Counted from the stretch's first letter, positions 1-12,780 are shown. The stretch: 46,149 nt of DNA from Paramacrobiotus richtersi (GCA_034698045.1 JAQGAU010000065.1:1-46149), one strand, 5' to 3'. Translations and numbers: made by a program. The notes: generated by a model from the sequence alone, not told the origin.

Positions 1-2371
1 AACCCAAGCTGGATGAGAATCAGCTGCGCCTGTTCAGCATGCGATTCTGTCCTTATGCGGAACGGGCCCGTTTGACGTTGAATATCAAGAAGATCCCGTA
101 AGTTCACTGTTGTAACCGTCAAATTTGGATGTTTTTCTGTTGTGCATTGTCATGTTTATCATCGCCCTTTTGCATACGTACCTGTCTGACCTTGGAGTTC
201 AGGGGTCAAGGTTGAAATTATACAAGGTCATTTCCTGGTATACTGAAAATGGGCATGCACAGGTCTTATTTCATCGGCATCAGTTTGACCGATCCTGTTA
301 ATTTCCATTAACTGATCGTTAATTAGACGATTAATTAGACAATTTCCCTGTAGCATTTTTTGTGTTTGTTGATAATTTGTTGGAAAGCTTCGGTGAAGAA
401 CTTGAGATGATTTGGTACACTTGTTCTTCGAATTCCTTTAAGAGTTTTTGCATATTTCCATTTTGTTCTTTTATGAAACAGCGAGATTGTTATTATAAAA
501 AAATTATAAATCGTTAAATTATATCACTTGGTCTTCGAATATCTTCAAGAGTTTTTGCAGGATTTCATTTTTTTTCTTTTTTAAAATGGCGAGATTATTA
601 TTATAAAAAAATTATAAATTGCAAAATTTTAAAAGAAAACAGTATAAAAAAATCTAAAAGAGCCTTTATTAGTCACGGTTACACGTGCAGTAAAACAAAG
701 CAGTACAGAACGAAATCTTCATAATTTGAAAATCGTTGTTTGTTCGGTAGATACGATGTCGTCAACATCAACACCATGGACAAGCCAGACTGGTACGTGG
801 CCCACCACAATCCCCTGGGCAAAGTGCCGACTCTGCATGAACCCGGAAAATCCAAGCCCTTGTTTGAGTCGCTGATCGTGGCCGAGTACATTGATGAGCA
901 TTTCCCCAATGAACCGAAACTGCTGCCCAAGGATGAGTACGAGAAGGCTCGCCAGAAAATCGCTATCGAAGTGATCACTCAAAAGGTACTGTACTTGTAA
1001 ATGTTTTGTGAAGCATTGGCAATTTTTTGAATTATTTTCGTCTTTTTATTCAGTTTTAAAAAAACACGTTTTAAAAAACACCTTTTTAATCCTATTATAA
1101 TTGTTATTATGTGATAGTTAAGTCAGTAATATTTAAGCCGAAGAAGGGGGGGTGGGGTAAAGATAGTAATAAGACCAAATGTTGCACCATTCGATAGAAC
1201 TCGACGAGCTGAGTCGAATGATACCAAATTTGGACCAAAAAAATATTACTGACGCTAATATGCAGCGGGAGCTGCATAGTACTGTCTTGTTATAACTTTG
1301 TATGGTTTATGAATAATGTTTGTAAATAATAATATAATAATATACTTTTTGTAAATAATATACTTATTTTTATAAATATTTAGTAATTAATATGAATTTT
1401 TTTCTTTATTTTCGAGAATGTTATCTAAGAAAGAAAATCTTTTTTCCTGATCGTTGTTAGCGCTAGTGGAATGGCCATAACTGGGCTGTATTGTTTTGCA
1501 GGTGATTAACAATTTGAATGCCGTTGGCGCCAAGGGTGAGAAGGAGAAAATCGAGGAACTGAAGAAGGGTTTGAGCGAAACTGAACAGTTTCTCAGCAGC
1601 TGCGGCAAATATTTCGCAGGTATGGATACATATTAAGCTAATCGAGGGAGTTCCCGGTGTACAACAGAATGTTTATTTCCATCCGACTGAAATGATAATA
1701 TTATCGTAATTAATCATGTGCAAAATTGAAGAAAAACAAAGAATAATGGAAAATAAAACTGCAAGTAATATACAGAATGAATTTTATATAGCATGGAAAT
1801 CGGTAATTAAACAAAAAAAAATTGTTTGCCGAAGGTCGAAGGATACCAAAATTATTACAGCCGAATTTCGGAGTGATTTTTAAAATGCTAATATTGAAGG
1901 GTTGTTACATCAATTCGCTATTGACATAGATAATTTGTGCAGAGTATGTTTGGTTTAAATTATCAGCATAATATATTTTTAAATAAAAAGCTATACGAAT
2001 GATCGAAATAATACGAAGCGAATAGTAACGGTTGTTTCAAAATTGAAAGCATCAATTTGATCATATTATATGGACATGAAATATAAATTAAATATAAGCT
2101 GTAAATCCTACGGTAAAAATAAATTCTAGGCGATAAGATGGGTTTCGTGGACGTGATGGTGTGGCCGTGGTTTGAACGCATCGCGCCGGTGTGTGAGGTG
2201 CGCAGTGTGGATCTGAAGGTGGAGCGCGACTACCCGAAACTCCACCAGTGGATGCAGAACATGCTGACGGAACCGGCCATTGCCGAGGTGGTGTTCCCGC
2301 AGGACACCATTGTCAAGTTCATCAAGAGCGCCTACATTGAGGGCAAGGGACAGTTCGACATTGGATTGTGA
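1..2371 (+). CDS. Omega-class glutathione S-transferase A (5' partial)
   Basis: Exons seen: 1..97 (enters from the left edge), 751..985, 1502..1619, 2130..2371. The protein has a thioredoxin-like half with the omega active-site motif RFCPYAERARL (catalytic Cys rather than Tyr/Ser), the cis-Pro segment KVPTL, the glutathione-binding FESL, then an all-helical C-terminal half ending FDIGL. Omega GSTs are cytosolic and act as glutathione-dependent thioltransferases and dehydroascorbate reductases. Intron phases match genes B-E downstream, so this is the first visible member of a tandem array. The first coding exon, the start codon and the promoter lie outside the window. Exon 1502..1619 is six bases longer than the matching 112-base exon in B-E. 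The family assignment is sure; substrate is not known. Confidence 0.93.
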
Positions 2372-3137
2372 AGGGAAACATTGGATTGCATAAGTCTTCG
2401 GCCGATATAATTCTCGGTTCGGTAGATATAATTCTCGGTGTTTTGCTGGTAATTCGGTGTTTAATTAAATGCTTGATGGCTTTTTTGACAGCAAGGTGAT
2501 GGATCTTCAAAATTAATTTCTCATACTTACTCTTAATTCATGCTGTTTTTATTCGTTCGGTTTTTAATGGGTACTCGTGCTGCTGACCTAAGCGTTCCAG
2601 GTTTTTGTCTTCTTTGCCAGATTCTGTTCATGCATTGCGTGGAAAATGCACATTTTATGGAATTTTATTAATAAAAATGCAAATCTTCACGTATTGTGCT
2701 GAGCGCCGAGAGGAAAACCGTAAAAATATGGTCTTCCGCGTTCACGCTTTGTATATGGCCATTATTCTTGTAATTAAGCATTAATACGTATTTCTGCGTG
2801 GATATCACTGTTATTATTAAAATCATTATTAATATTCCTGTAGTTTAGTTGGGCTTGACCAATAAAATAAATCATTAAGAACAATGAAGACGGAGCGAAA
2901 ACATTAACACACAGTTTCTGATTGGTAACGGGCCTAACGGCACGGGAGGGGGACAAGGGCCCTTCCGACTATCTTCGCCGCACTCCGCAGCGCGAGTTTT
3001 GCCATTTTCGTTTACTTGTTACCTTGTATTTTGTTGTTAGTTTTAGACTTTTCACTTGCTGCTTGTATAGTTGATAGTACTGTTCGAGTTTTAGTCTATT
3101 CATTTCGATTTGTTCGATAATATATCTATATAATAAT
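2372..3137. other. Intergenic spacer GST A to GST B
   Basis: No gene is seen. The spacer is AT-rich, with one short repeated phrase near 2401-2445 (two copies of ATATAATTCTCGGT in tandem context). It must hold the gene A 3' end and the gene B promoter. Short open frames on the minus strand at 2322-2510 and 2774-2956 show no family signature. Confidence 0.5.
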
Positions 3138-5320
3138 ATGCCTCTCCCGAATGGAGAATCAAAGCACCTGACTGTCGGTAGGGACATTTCTGACAGATAC
3201 AAGACTGCATACTCGAAAATCCTTCTGTTCTGCATCCAGGCTCTCCACAGCCCAAGCTGGACGATTCCAAGCTGACCATCTACAGCATGCGTTTCTGTCC
3301 CTATTCCCGACGGGCCTTACTCGTCCTGCACAAGAAGAAGATTCCGTATGTACTCGTACGCGAGCTGCAACCTGCATTGTTTTGTGCAGTTGGCAGTCTG
3401 ATTTGTGAATTCCAGGCACAATATCATTAACATCAATCTGAAGGAGAAACCTGAATGGTACTTGGAGCAGGTTAATCCCTTGGGCAGGGTGCCAACACTG
3501 ATTGTCCCCGGTCGGAAAGATCCGCTGTTTGAGTCGTTGGTTGTGGCGGAATATTTGGATGGCGAGTTTTTTGGTGACGGGACGCTGCTACCGAAGGATG
3601 AATTCGAGAGAGCGCAGCAGAAAATCCTTATTGAAATTATTACACAGAAGGTACGGATATTTCCCTGTTTTAATCAGTTAAATCAAATTTACTAAGTTGT
3701 TTGATTGTTTTTTTATCTGTTTAACTTGGTATTTTTACTGAATTTTATTAGCAATTAATAAGGACAAAATTAATTAAGTTAATTTTTTTAATTTCAGTTG
3801 TTTTTTAATATTCAAAATATTTATAGATTTTAATATTTGTTTAATATTTTTAATATTATAAAATATATTATTTTTTTAATATATTTTTTTAATGAATTTG
3901 GTCAGATGTTGAATTCCTTCGTACTTTTCAGTAATATTGTAACGTGCGATTTGTGCAGAATTCGGTTTGGAAAATGTAGATATACCCTTACAGTTCTTCA
4001 AGAAGAATGTAGTTTGAAGAAACTGGATAAAAATTAACTACAGAAATGGAGATTTTTATTGATCATTTTTTATTAATGCGAGTGCAGAACACGTCAAAAT
4101 GAATCTGGATTTAACTGGAAAAAGTTAAATTAAAAGATATGGAGTGAATTTATTTGTCAGTGCAGTGCTAATGCGTATTTCAGCCGTAATAAAATTATCC
4201 GAAAAATGCAGAATATAAATCAAAGAAAATCAGAAGCCAGCACTTTCGTAGCAGAGAACGTCATATTTACATAATTGAATGCATTTTCAAGGGAAAAAAA
4301 GATGGAAAATCTTATCTTACCAAATAACACCATATGCCATAATATATTAGGCTTAAATTGTCATGTAATTTACGTACGAAAACCACTTGTTACTTTCCCT
4401 CGGAAAAAAATTCCACTTTATCCTAGGTGATCAATCATCTAAATGCATTGGGAGTTACTGGAGATACGAGCAAAATTGGCGATTTAACCGGCGGTTTGGC
4501 GGAAACGGAGGGAATGCTTACTGACGATTATTTTGCTGGTATGCTTCCCTGTACCTTTTGATTTGTGAAAAATATCTTAATTACTTATTCGATTTGAAGT
4601 TGCGAGAAACTATATCTCTATGCACAAGAATTCAACGACGAAAAGCGTATTAATAATGATCTGTGACACAGAAAGTATTATCGATTATGCCATTTCGTGT
4701 AGAAATTCGTAGTCTAGTGGCTTCTTCGGTATCTGCTCGTTCACCTATGACTCTTTGTTATTTACGATTGCCCATGCTAACTTTCAAGTACTAAATGTCT
4801 TTTTTTTGGCACATTCATTTTTTCTCGAAATGTGAAACGTGTAATTTATTTTAAAGCAGTTTAACATTTGCTAGAAAAAACGAAAGCTACTGCTAGCCGA
4901 TTTTTCTTGAAATATTTTGTTGAAATTTTTTCGGAATAAAATTCGTTGTGCTTTCCATTTTTTTTTAAATTCGTGCTATTCCGATTTTTGTACTGAACAC
5001 TGCTTTCTATCTAGGATCATACTTTGCAGTTTTGTGTATTTAATCCTTTTCAATATTAAAAAATTTGTCCGATCGTAGGCAATAAACTGGGTTTTGTCGA
5101 TTTGATGGTGTGGCCATTCTTCGAGCGCCTACCGATCCTGAATGAAATCCGTCAGCTTGGCGTGGATTTGCAAAAATATCCAAAATTACTGGCTTGGACC
5201 CAGCGAATGTTGACCGATCCGACCGTGAAAGAAGCTTCCTTTCCGCACGATATCATGGTTAAATTTACCACTAGCGCTTATATTGAACAGAAACCCAATT
5301 ACGACATTGGTTTACAGTGA
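3138..5320 (+). CDS. Omega-class glutathione S-transferase B
   Basis: Exons 3138..3177, 3240..3345, 3416..3650, 4427..4538, 5079..5320 give 244 residues, close to the usual omega length of about 240. The start was chosen because the 40-base first exon (MPLPNGESKHLTVG) aligns with MPDAKGETKSLSAG of genes C-E and ends in the same phase at a GT donor. Cys33 lies in RFCPYSRRAL, so the AER that follows the catalytic Cys-Pro-Tyr in the paralogs is replaced by SRR. GRVPTL and FESL (glutathione contacts) are kept, as is the helical C-terminal domain with MVWPFFERL. Introns 1 and 2 are only 62 and 70 bases, far shorter than those in C-E. It is the oldest-looking complete member of the array after A. 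Confidence 0.93.
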
Positions 5321-5862
5321 TTATAGAAAATTTGTCTTTCACTTTATTTTTCTATGCTTGAGAAATTGAATAAAATTTTCTGAACCAGGTTTTTTTTGTT
5401 AAAACTCGGTGGTCGATGGTTTTAAAATATTTTCGATCAAAAAACTAAACAGAAAAAACACATATATTTTTTGATGAAAAAAACATTAAAACACAACACA
5501 TCATTAAAAAATGTTGATTGGGAGATTTGCAAATCTGCTGAGTCACTTTCACAGTTTCACGTGTCATACTGTATGTTTGAACTGCTTCCCAAATATTCGT
5601 AAAGTCACGCAGCAGTGTAATTGTAAAATTAAGTCGGCTGCAGGCGGATTCTCTTGTGTGCACTTCCATCTTATCAATCGGTCATATCAACCCACAGACG
5701 TCGACCAGATTACGATTAACTTGCATTTTTACAAACCGCACCGTGGAAAAGCAATCACCTTGCTTTTCAGCTGTACAGTTGAACGTTGTGCACACTCGCT
5801 TCTGAACTTCCGGTCTGTAAAGTTTCTCCAGTTTCCTGCGTTCTGACACAAAAAAAACCACC
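5321..5862 (+). promoter_or_regulatory. Duplicated upstream region of GST C
   Basis: About 340 bases before the gene C start (roughly 5521-5862) align by eye with the sequence before gene D (roughly 7895-8236). Shared blocks include TTCACGTGTCAT, GTATGTTTGAACTGC/ATATGTTTGAACTGC, GGCAGGCGGATT/GCAGGCGGATT, CAGACGTCGAC and AAAGTTTC-TCCAGTTTCC. The conservation reaches the ATG in a Kozak-like ACCACCATG. The open frame at 5511-5846 is not kept in the D copy, so I read this as promoter plus 5' leader carried along by the gene duplication. A weaker echo is present before gene E (around 12600-12780). Confidence 0.6.
5537..5546 (-). promoter_or_regulatory. Antioxidant-response-element core
   Basis: On the minus strand the ten bases read GTGACTCAGC, an exact match to the ARE/CncC-Nrf2 core RTGACNNNGC. 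It lies about 320 bases before the GST C start codon. In animals this element drives oxidative-stress induction of GST genes. The matching position before gene D reads GTGGTTCAGC, which breaks the TGAC half. A ten-base match can occur by chance; the position before a GST gene raises its value. Confidence 0.45.
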
Positions 5863-7570
5863 ATGCCGGACGCCAAAGGAGAAACTAAAAGCTTATCAGC
5901 CGGTAAGTGATGAAAAAATTTCTAATGCGCTGTTTAAATAAGCATGATAAACAGTAAACACTGTACTTAGAAACAAGTGCATCTGCGCATACTGTAATGT
6001 ACTCATGTATCAGATTTAGATTGGTATACCTGTTTTAATGCAGTTTGTTTCGTTTTGCAGGCTCTCAACAACCCAAACTGAGTGAAAAGCACATGACTCT
6101 GTTCAGTATGCGTATGTGTCCATATGCGGAACGGGTTCGTTTGATTCTGAACAAGAAGAACATTCCGTAAGTCCAGTCGAAACTGAGTTGGGGTTGCCGT
6201 TGTATTGCTTGCTACTTTATTCTGCTATTTCAGGCATATTAAAACCCACTAAAACAGAAATAAAAAAAATAAAATTTCCATTTTTTTTATTCTTATGTTA
6301 TGTAATGAGTTTTGTTTTTTATTGTCTCAGATTATAACCGTTTCCGGTCAGTCAGTTTTTACTTCATATCTTCTCTTAAATTCTCATTTTCCGTCGGATA
6401 ATACGGAAACGCATAATTAAATTCTCGTGTACTGTCAGTGGAATGTTACATGCATTTTTTTCCGTTATTTTACTGGAGATGTTTGTGATTGTACAGGCAT
6501 GACATTATTAACATCAATCTGAAGTCTAAACCGGACTGGTTTCTCCAGCGTAATCCCTTGGGGAAGGTACCGGCAATTGAAGAGCCAGGAAAGCCGACCT
6601 TGTTTGAATCACTCATATGTGCGGAATATCTGGATGAACAGTATCCGCAAAACAGAATCCTGCCCGAAGATCCATTCCAGCGCGCACAGCAAAAAGTGCT
6701 TATCGAAGTCATCACACAGAAGGCAAGTTCGAAAATGCTTTGATTTCTACGTCGTTTACTTTATTGCTAATTAAGATATCCGTTAAAAATTCAATGAAAA
6801 TCAATAGGATTATTTTGTTATGATTGTATATCTATGGTTTATCTCTACTGTAACAAACAAGCAAAGTTAGCGTATTAGCCATCTGAAAAAGATTTAAATT
6901 CATTTTAGCGTTAATTTTTCTGATTTGATTTTATCTTGCAGATCACCAGCGCGTTCTATGGTGTCGTGCAGAAGGGCGGACCGGAAGCTGCTGACAAGTT
7001 CTACACTGGTCTGGGAGAAGTGGAAAAAATGTTATCCGGAAAGTTTTTCGCTGGTATGCTCTTATATTTTAAAACGCAGCTCTTAACTTCCTGGTCGAAA
7101 TGATAATGACGCCATGACACTACGATTTCCCTTCACATCTCAGTTAACATCAAACAACCGCGATTACTTGTAACAGAGCGTGCCGTTGTCGTACGGCTAA
7201 AACTATAAAATAAAAGCCATAGGTTAACTTTTTTCTGTAAATCGATGGCTTTGATTCATTGTATTTATCACCGGTCTCTCGCAATAAAGTAAAACAAGCC
7301 TATCCGCGGCTAAACGTCATCCTTATAGGTGACAAAATGGGCTACGTGGACTTGATGGTATGGCCCTGGTTGGAACGGATTCCCGCGGTGAAAGATCTGA
7401 AACAGTTGGACATCACCAAAGAGCGGTATCCTAAACTGGCTGCTTGGGCGGAGGCCATGCTGAGTGATCCGGTGGTCAAGGATATCAGCTATTCCAAAGA
7501 GACATTCCAGGAGTTTTATCGAGGATATATGGATAATAATGGCAATTACGACTGCGATGCCGGACTGTGA
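5863..7570 (+). CDS. Omega-class glutathione S-transferase C
   Basis: Exons 5863..5902, 6061..6166, 6497..6722, 6942..7053, 7329..7570 encode 241 residues. The start MPDAKGETKSLSAG sits in ACCACCATG. Catalytic Cys33 lies in RMCPYAERVRL, with Met before it where the paralogs have Phe or Leu. Then come NININLKSKPDWF, KVPAIEE with the cis-proline, FESL for glutathione binding, and the C-terminal helical domain (MVWPWLERIP, WAEAMLSDPVV), ending CDAGL. Exon 3 ends at a GC donor (AAG|GCAAGT) instead of GT; gene D shares this. C, D and E are close paralogs, with the same exon sizes except the last. Predicted cytosolic thioltransferase/dehydroascorbate reductase. Confidence 0.95.
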
Positions 7571-8236
7571 GACCGCATGATGTGGATGTGTTTTTTTATA
7601 TAAACGTTAAAGTTTGATTGTTATGTCATGTTAGTTAACCTACTTTGTATAGTCAGAAAACAAGTGAAAGTGTTTCGCATATGGCCGAAATCCGTAAGAA
7701 ATTCGATGGGTAAATTTTAAAAGTTTACAATCTGATGTTGCTAGCGGACGTTGTTTTGTACGGCTTGGTTTGCAGTCGTCATCAGAATGTTTGAGAATTT
7801 TAATCTAAACATCGTTAATCGTCTTCAGAGAGTTGTTTATTAAAACTTTGTGATGAAACGATCAACTCGACGCTTCAAAATATGTTGCCTGTGAGATCTG
7901 CATATTTGCTGAACCACTGAAATTCACGTGTCATTCCTGATATGTTTGAACTGCCTCCAAAACTTTCGTCAAGTCATGCAGTATATAATTATATCGTATT
8001 TCTACCATTACGTCGTCGGCAGGCGGATTTCTGTGCATACAGTACTTCGTCTTATCGATTAGTCAATAGCAATCCGCAGACGTCGACAGATTGCGATTAA
8101 CTTGCAGTTTACAAAGAGTGGCGTGCTAGTCAGCTGTGCAGTTGGACGTTTTGCATGCAGCATTCGCTTCTGGAATTACAGTCTGTGCTAAAGTTTCCTC
8201 CAGTTTCCCACCTTGTGAAGTAAAAAAGAAGCCACC
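7571..8236 (+). promoter_or_regulatory. Upstream region of GST D, paralogous to that of GST C
   Basis: No gene is seen. The right half (about 7895-8236) is the duplicated copy of the gene C upstream region, including CACGTG at 7925-7930 and the CAGACGTCGAC block. The antioxidant-response core of the C copy has decayed here. The stretch ends in GCCACCATG, a near-ideal metazoan start context. Confidence 0.55.
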
Positions 8237-9867
8237 ATGCCGGACGCTAAAGGAGAAACTAAAAGCTTTACTGGTGGTAAGTGAGGGAAAAGTGTGTTAT
8301 GGCCAAGTTTGAACAGAGATAAACATTGTTTTATATTTATGTATACTGTAGTGCCATAAAACACCTAGATATTGGTATTTCCTTTTGTGATGCAATTTGC
8401 TTTCTTTTGCAGGCTCCCAACAACCGAAGCTGAATGAAAAGCACATGACTGTATACAGTATGCGTTTGTGTCCGTATGCGGAGAGGGTCCGTCTGATCCT
8501 GAACAAGAAAAACATTCCGTAAGTCCAGTTGAAACTGGGTTGCGAACATCGACGTTGTAATTCTTGCTTGCTGCACTTTCTTGCGTTATTACTATCGGTT
8601 TCTGCGGCATATTTTGTTTGTTTGTGTTTTAATGAGATTTTCTGCTGATTTTTTCTTCTTGTAATTATAGGAATAATTAGTTATACGAAGATTATAAGAA
8701 GATCTTGTAATTATAAAAATATTCTGGTCAGTGTTGGTGAAATCAGCTGCTACTTCTTATGATTTTCGTTTGTTTTCCGGTCCCGTTTGACATTAAAAAA
8801 AATCTGAATATTTGACAAAAAATGGCAGTTTACTCAACATTTATGTGGACAACAAGATCTCGCATTGCAAATGTGCAGCAGACCGTTATTATAATTACAA
8901 TAATATTATGACATTAACGTTGTATTTTCAGTGTTGCTTTGATTTTACAGGCACGACATTGTCAACATCAACCTGAAGTCTAAACCGGACTGGTTTCTCC
9001 AGCGTAACCCCTTGGGGAAAGTGCCGGCAATCGAAGAGCCCGGAAAGACGGCCATATTCGAATCACTTGTGTGTGCGGAATACTTGGACGAACAGTATCC
9101 GCAAAATAAAATCCTGCCCGATGATCCGTTTGAGCGCGCACAGCACAAAGTGATCATCGAAGTCTTGGCACAGAAGGCAAGTTTTAACTGTGTTATTTAC
9201 TGGAACTTTGGGCAAAAATATGGTCCATCCATTGCTCCTCGAAAAAACTGCGATAACTTACCCAGTTAAAAAGTCGACGACCTTCAGAAGAGTCATTATT
9301 ATTTAGCTCTACCATCTGACAAAAGCAGCCACAATCAATGATGCATTTGCAGGTTACCAACGCTTTCTACGGTGTCGTTCTGAAGGGCGGACCGGAAGCT
9401 GATGGAAAACTGTACCAGGGTCTGGAAGAAGCGGAAAAAATGCTTTCTGAAAAGTTTTTCGCTGGTATGTAATCAGATTTATAATTTAACATGCATCTGC
9501 AAGCGTGCATGACCTGAACTTGCCGCCATTGCACTACGACTTCGCTGTACATGTCAGTCAACTGATTGTCCATGTTGTAACTGATTATGTCTTTGTTGTC
9601 TGATACGCAATGAAAGTCTTCCATGTAGGTGACAAGATGGGCTATGTGGATTTGATGGTCTGGCCCTGGTTCGAACGCCTTCCCGCCTTGAAAGAGTTGA
9701 AACAGTTGGATATCACCAAAGAGCGGTATCCTAAACTGGCTGCCTGGGCGGAGGCCATGCTGAGTGATCCAGTGGTCAAGAATGTCACCTATCCTAAGGA
9801 GACCTTCCAGGAGTTTTTGCGAGGAGCGGGGGATAATGGAAATTATAACTGCGATGCCGGACTGTGA
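8237..9867 (+). CDS. Omega-class glutathione S-transferase D
   Basis: Exons 8237..8276, 8413..8518, 8951..9176, 9353..9464, 9629..9867 encode 240 residues. The start lies in GCCACCATG and the first exon reads MPDAKGETKSFTGG. Catalytic Cys33 lies in RLCPYAERVRL. KVPAIEE and FESL mark the glutathione site, and the C-terminal domain runs from MVWPWFERLP to CDAGL. The third intron begins with GC (AAG|GCAAGT), the same non-canonical donor as gene C, so the change predates the C/D duplication or was shared by conversion. All donor and acceptor phases match C and E. No lesion was seen. Confidence 0.95.
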
Positions 9868-12780
9868 GACTGACTAACATGAACCTGTTTTTTTTTGTTC
9901 GGAACCTTGAAAGTTGTTATTACGGATGTCATGTTTCACTGTCATGTTAATGAGCTAGACTACTCCAGAAAAGAGATCCTGTTAAGATCGCTGCTTTCGT
10001 ATTGCTGTCACGCACACAGATATGCGAAAGCGTATAACACAAATGCTTTGATAGTGTATCCGTCTGAATCAAAGGTTGATCGATCTTTGTGCGCCCCAGA
10101 AGATATTTTTTCGGTTGTCTGTTTAGTCCTTGCATCGACATTTGCTCACTTCCGAGTCTTGAACTTCGTACAGCATCTGAACTCAACTGACTCCACATTA
10201 GTACTACTCACGACGGGAAATAACTCTATGGTACATGTTATAATACATACTTATCATGTCATCTATAGAAAATACTCCAGGAGCAGGGCAAAACTCTGTG
10301 GGCAGAGAACTCGTCGGTTGCTTTTTGGGAGTTTGATATTTCTGAGTCAATTCTGAATCCACATCCTCATGACAGGTCGCAAGTAGAAATTTACAAGCAA
10401 GTAAAGTCGATTTACCTTAATGGAGTTAATATTTGAAGATCTTAAACAAATACGCCTTTTGTATGTCATTACTGTGTCTAATTACTGTATGAATTGAAAC
10501 TTGCGCAGTTATGACGGGAGAGACGAAGTCGGGAAACAGGCAGCCAACAAATCGTTTTCTTTACCTTCAACAATGCACCACTTGAGACGCATGATGAAAC
10601 TCTTTAGCAGTGTTCCAAATTCAACAATCATTAATGAAAGGAAACTGGACGCCAACCACCTCCATTAGTCTAACGTGTAAAACTATCAGCTGTAATCATA
10701 CTATCATTTCACTTCGGTTTTATTACTCTCTACCGAAATGGAGGTCTTTGAAAGCTGGTCACCTTTCATCATTTCAAGCTGCGATTTGCGAATCAATTCA
10801 CGAATATACTGACCAAAACCATGCGCCGTTCTTCTGCCAGCTGAGAACAAGAATGTTGTTAGTGAGTGCGTGGGAGTAGTCAGGCGTTTCTGGTGCTGTA
10901 AATTGATTTCATGGTAGATTCAAATGTTATCTGATTATGTGATCGATAACCGGAAAACTGCTCGATTATATTTGTGCCAAAGCCAGTTACAATGAGAGCC
11001 GTCGTCAGAAATACGAGTCCATCAAATAAGCGCGCCCACAATTCGGTGACCTTTCCGGCTTCCTGTCATTAACCAGAGGATTCTGAAGAAAGCGCAACGC
11101 ACCAGTCTTCTAGTGTTTCTGAAGACATTTCCCTATTACAGAAGAAGCGGTGTCGGCACAGCCATATCCCGTTCAATCCCCGTAAATATCACACGTTCCA
11201 TATGATCGACCGCAACTGGCACCTGCAGTTATTGATTAGAGAAATCAACGTATCTGGTGCCCGTCCGGAATAACGCGCTGTTTTCTCCGCTCCTTATTGT
11301 ACATTGTTGGAGCGTAGAGTAGGATGAGTGCCAAGTTGCCAACAGCGGCATACCGACCTTATTTGCCAGCCACGGCGCCGCGATGATCAGGATCATATTA
11401 TGACCGCGGGCAGGGAATCAATACGAGATTGACGGAACATTTCTACACGAATTCCGTTCGCCCGTGTGGCTCGTGTTTCCTGTCACATGTAGAAAGAAAG
11501 CCTAAACAGTTTTCAGGAAAACATGAAGGATTCACAGTAATGAGTATTCCTAGTACTGGTACACTTCCTGGTACACAGTACTAACTTGTAAGATTATGCA
11601 GGATTTGAACTTGTTTAACAGGTTTCATACTAACTCTACAAAAGTGAGAAACCGTGCAAGATCAATAGTGAAAACTTATCTTTATTTCAGTGATTTAGCA
11701 GTTAAATCAAGTCTATACTTCTAGTACTGCTAACGTAGCTAACAATAAGTAATGCACAAATGCTTGCCCAAAGTCCAGTTTCAGTTCCGTTTCAGTTCGT
11801 GTGCTGTCCAGTTTCAGTTACGCATCTAGTTTCGATCAAATAACCAAACTTTCACGGGTTCCGTACATACAGGTTGCGTGAAGCATCAAATTTGTTTGTT
11901 AACTACGCTAACAATTTTCTGAATTTTTATTAACGCTAAAAACTTAAACGTTTAAAATAAAATCGTTGGAAACACGCTACGCGAAGTCTTAAATATCCGT
12001 TTAACTTCGTTAAACTGCGGCCTTCTGGGGAAGCGTTTGAAGAAATATATACGATTCAACTTTGTATATTTAGAGAGAAAAATGGCAATATAAGTCCATA
12101 AGAAATTCGAACTATCACTGCACTATGGGCCTATGGCGTTTGACTCGCTAACAGACCATTTTTATAAGATTTTGCAGTAAAAGTTTCTCGTGAACAATGT
12201 GGCAATGGTTATTTGTAGATTGATTGATTGATAGTTTATTGTCTTCTTGCAACGGGGCTGTGCCCCCTTTACGCAGTGGACATTACGTTCTTAGCTCAAA
12301 AGAAAGTAACGGGTGGGAAACAAAAACAGTCACAACATAGTTAACACTACAAAGAATAAGGAAGAAAGTAACAGAAAACGGTAATAGAAAAGTGGGCGAC
12401 TAAAGATGTTATTAGAAAAGTAGAAAAGTAGATTGATCGAGGTTTTGTAATTCTGATTAATCAGCTCACGTGCCTTTTAAAAATGCGTCAAGTCACGATC
12501 AGCAAACGGTACAAGTACCGTTGAAGTACGTCATCGGTACCATAGCAAGATTTCTGTTTCCTTTTAGTCGATCTTAGACTTGAGTGCTGTGTACAGGTTC
12601 ATTCTATCGATCGGTCTACAGCATCCGCAAATGCGGCCAGATTCATTGCCCTTTCAGAGCAGCTCTGCGCGACCGAGATATCTTTACAATTTGCGGTCAA
12701 CATAAATTTTGCATATTCCCTTTTACGGGCAAATAAGTTTCTCCGGCTTGATCCTGCAATCCAAACTAACAAAAGCCACC
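9868..12780. other. Long intergenic stretch between GST D and GST E
   Basis: About 2.9 kb with no recognisable gene. An open frame of 153 codons at 9895-10356 (+) starts 28 bases after the gene D stop and has no family features. Around 11770-11835 the phrase CAGTTTCAGTT/CCGTTTCAGTTCG is repeated. At 12222-12235 a short GATT tandem leads into a stretch with GGGGCTGTGCCCCC (12254-12267), a GC-rich perfect palindrome that could be the end of a dispersed repeat. The last roughly 180 bases resemble the gene C/D upstream regions weakly. Confidence 0.4.

Noticed and set aside
5511-5846. 111-codon open frame upstream of GST C
   Set aside because: The DNA is conserved before GST D but the frame is not, so it is better read as promoter and leader.
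9895-10356. 153-codon open frame just after GST D
   Set aside because: No recognisable domain, composition or paralog. It starts 28 bases after the GST D stop and is likely chance in non-coding DNA.
11770-11835. CAGTTTCAGTT repeats as a satellite or array
   Set aside because: Only a few imperfect units are present; this does not reach the standard for a tandem repeat.
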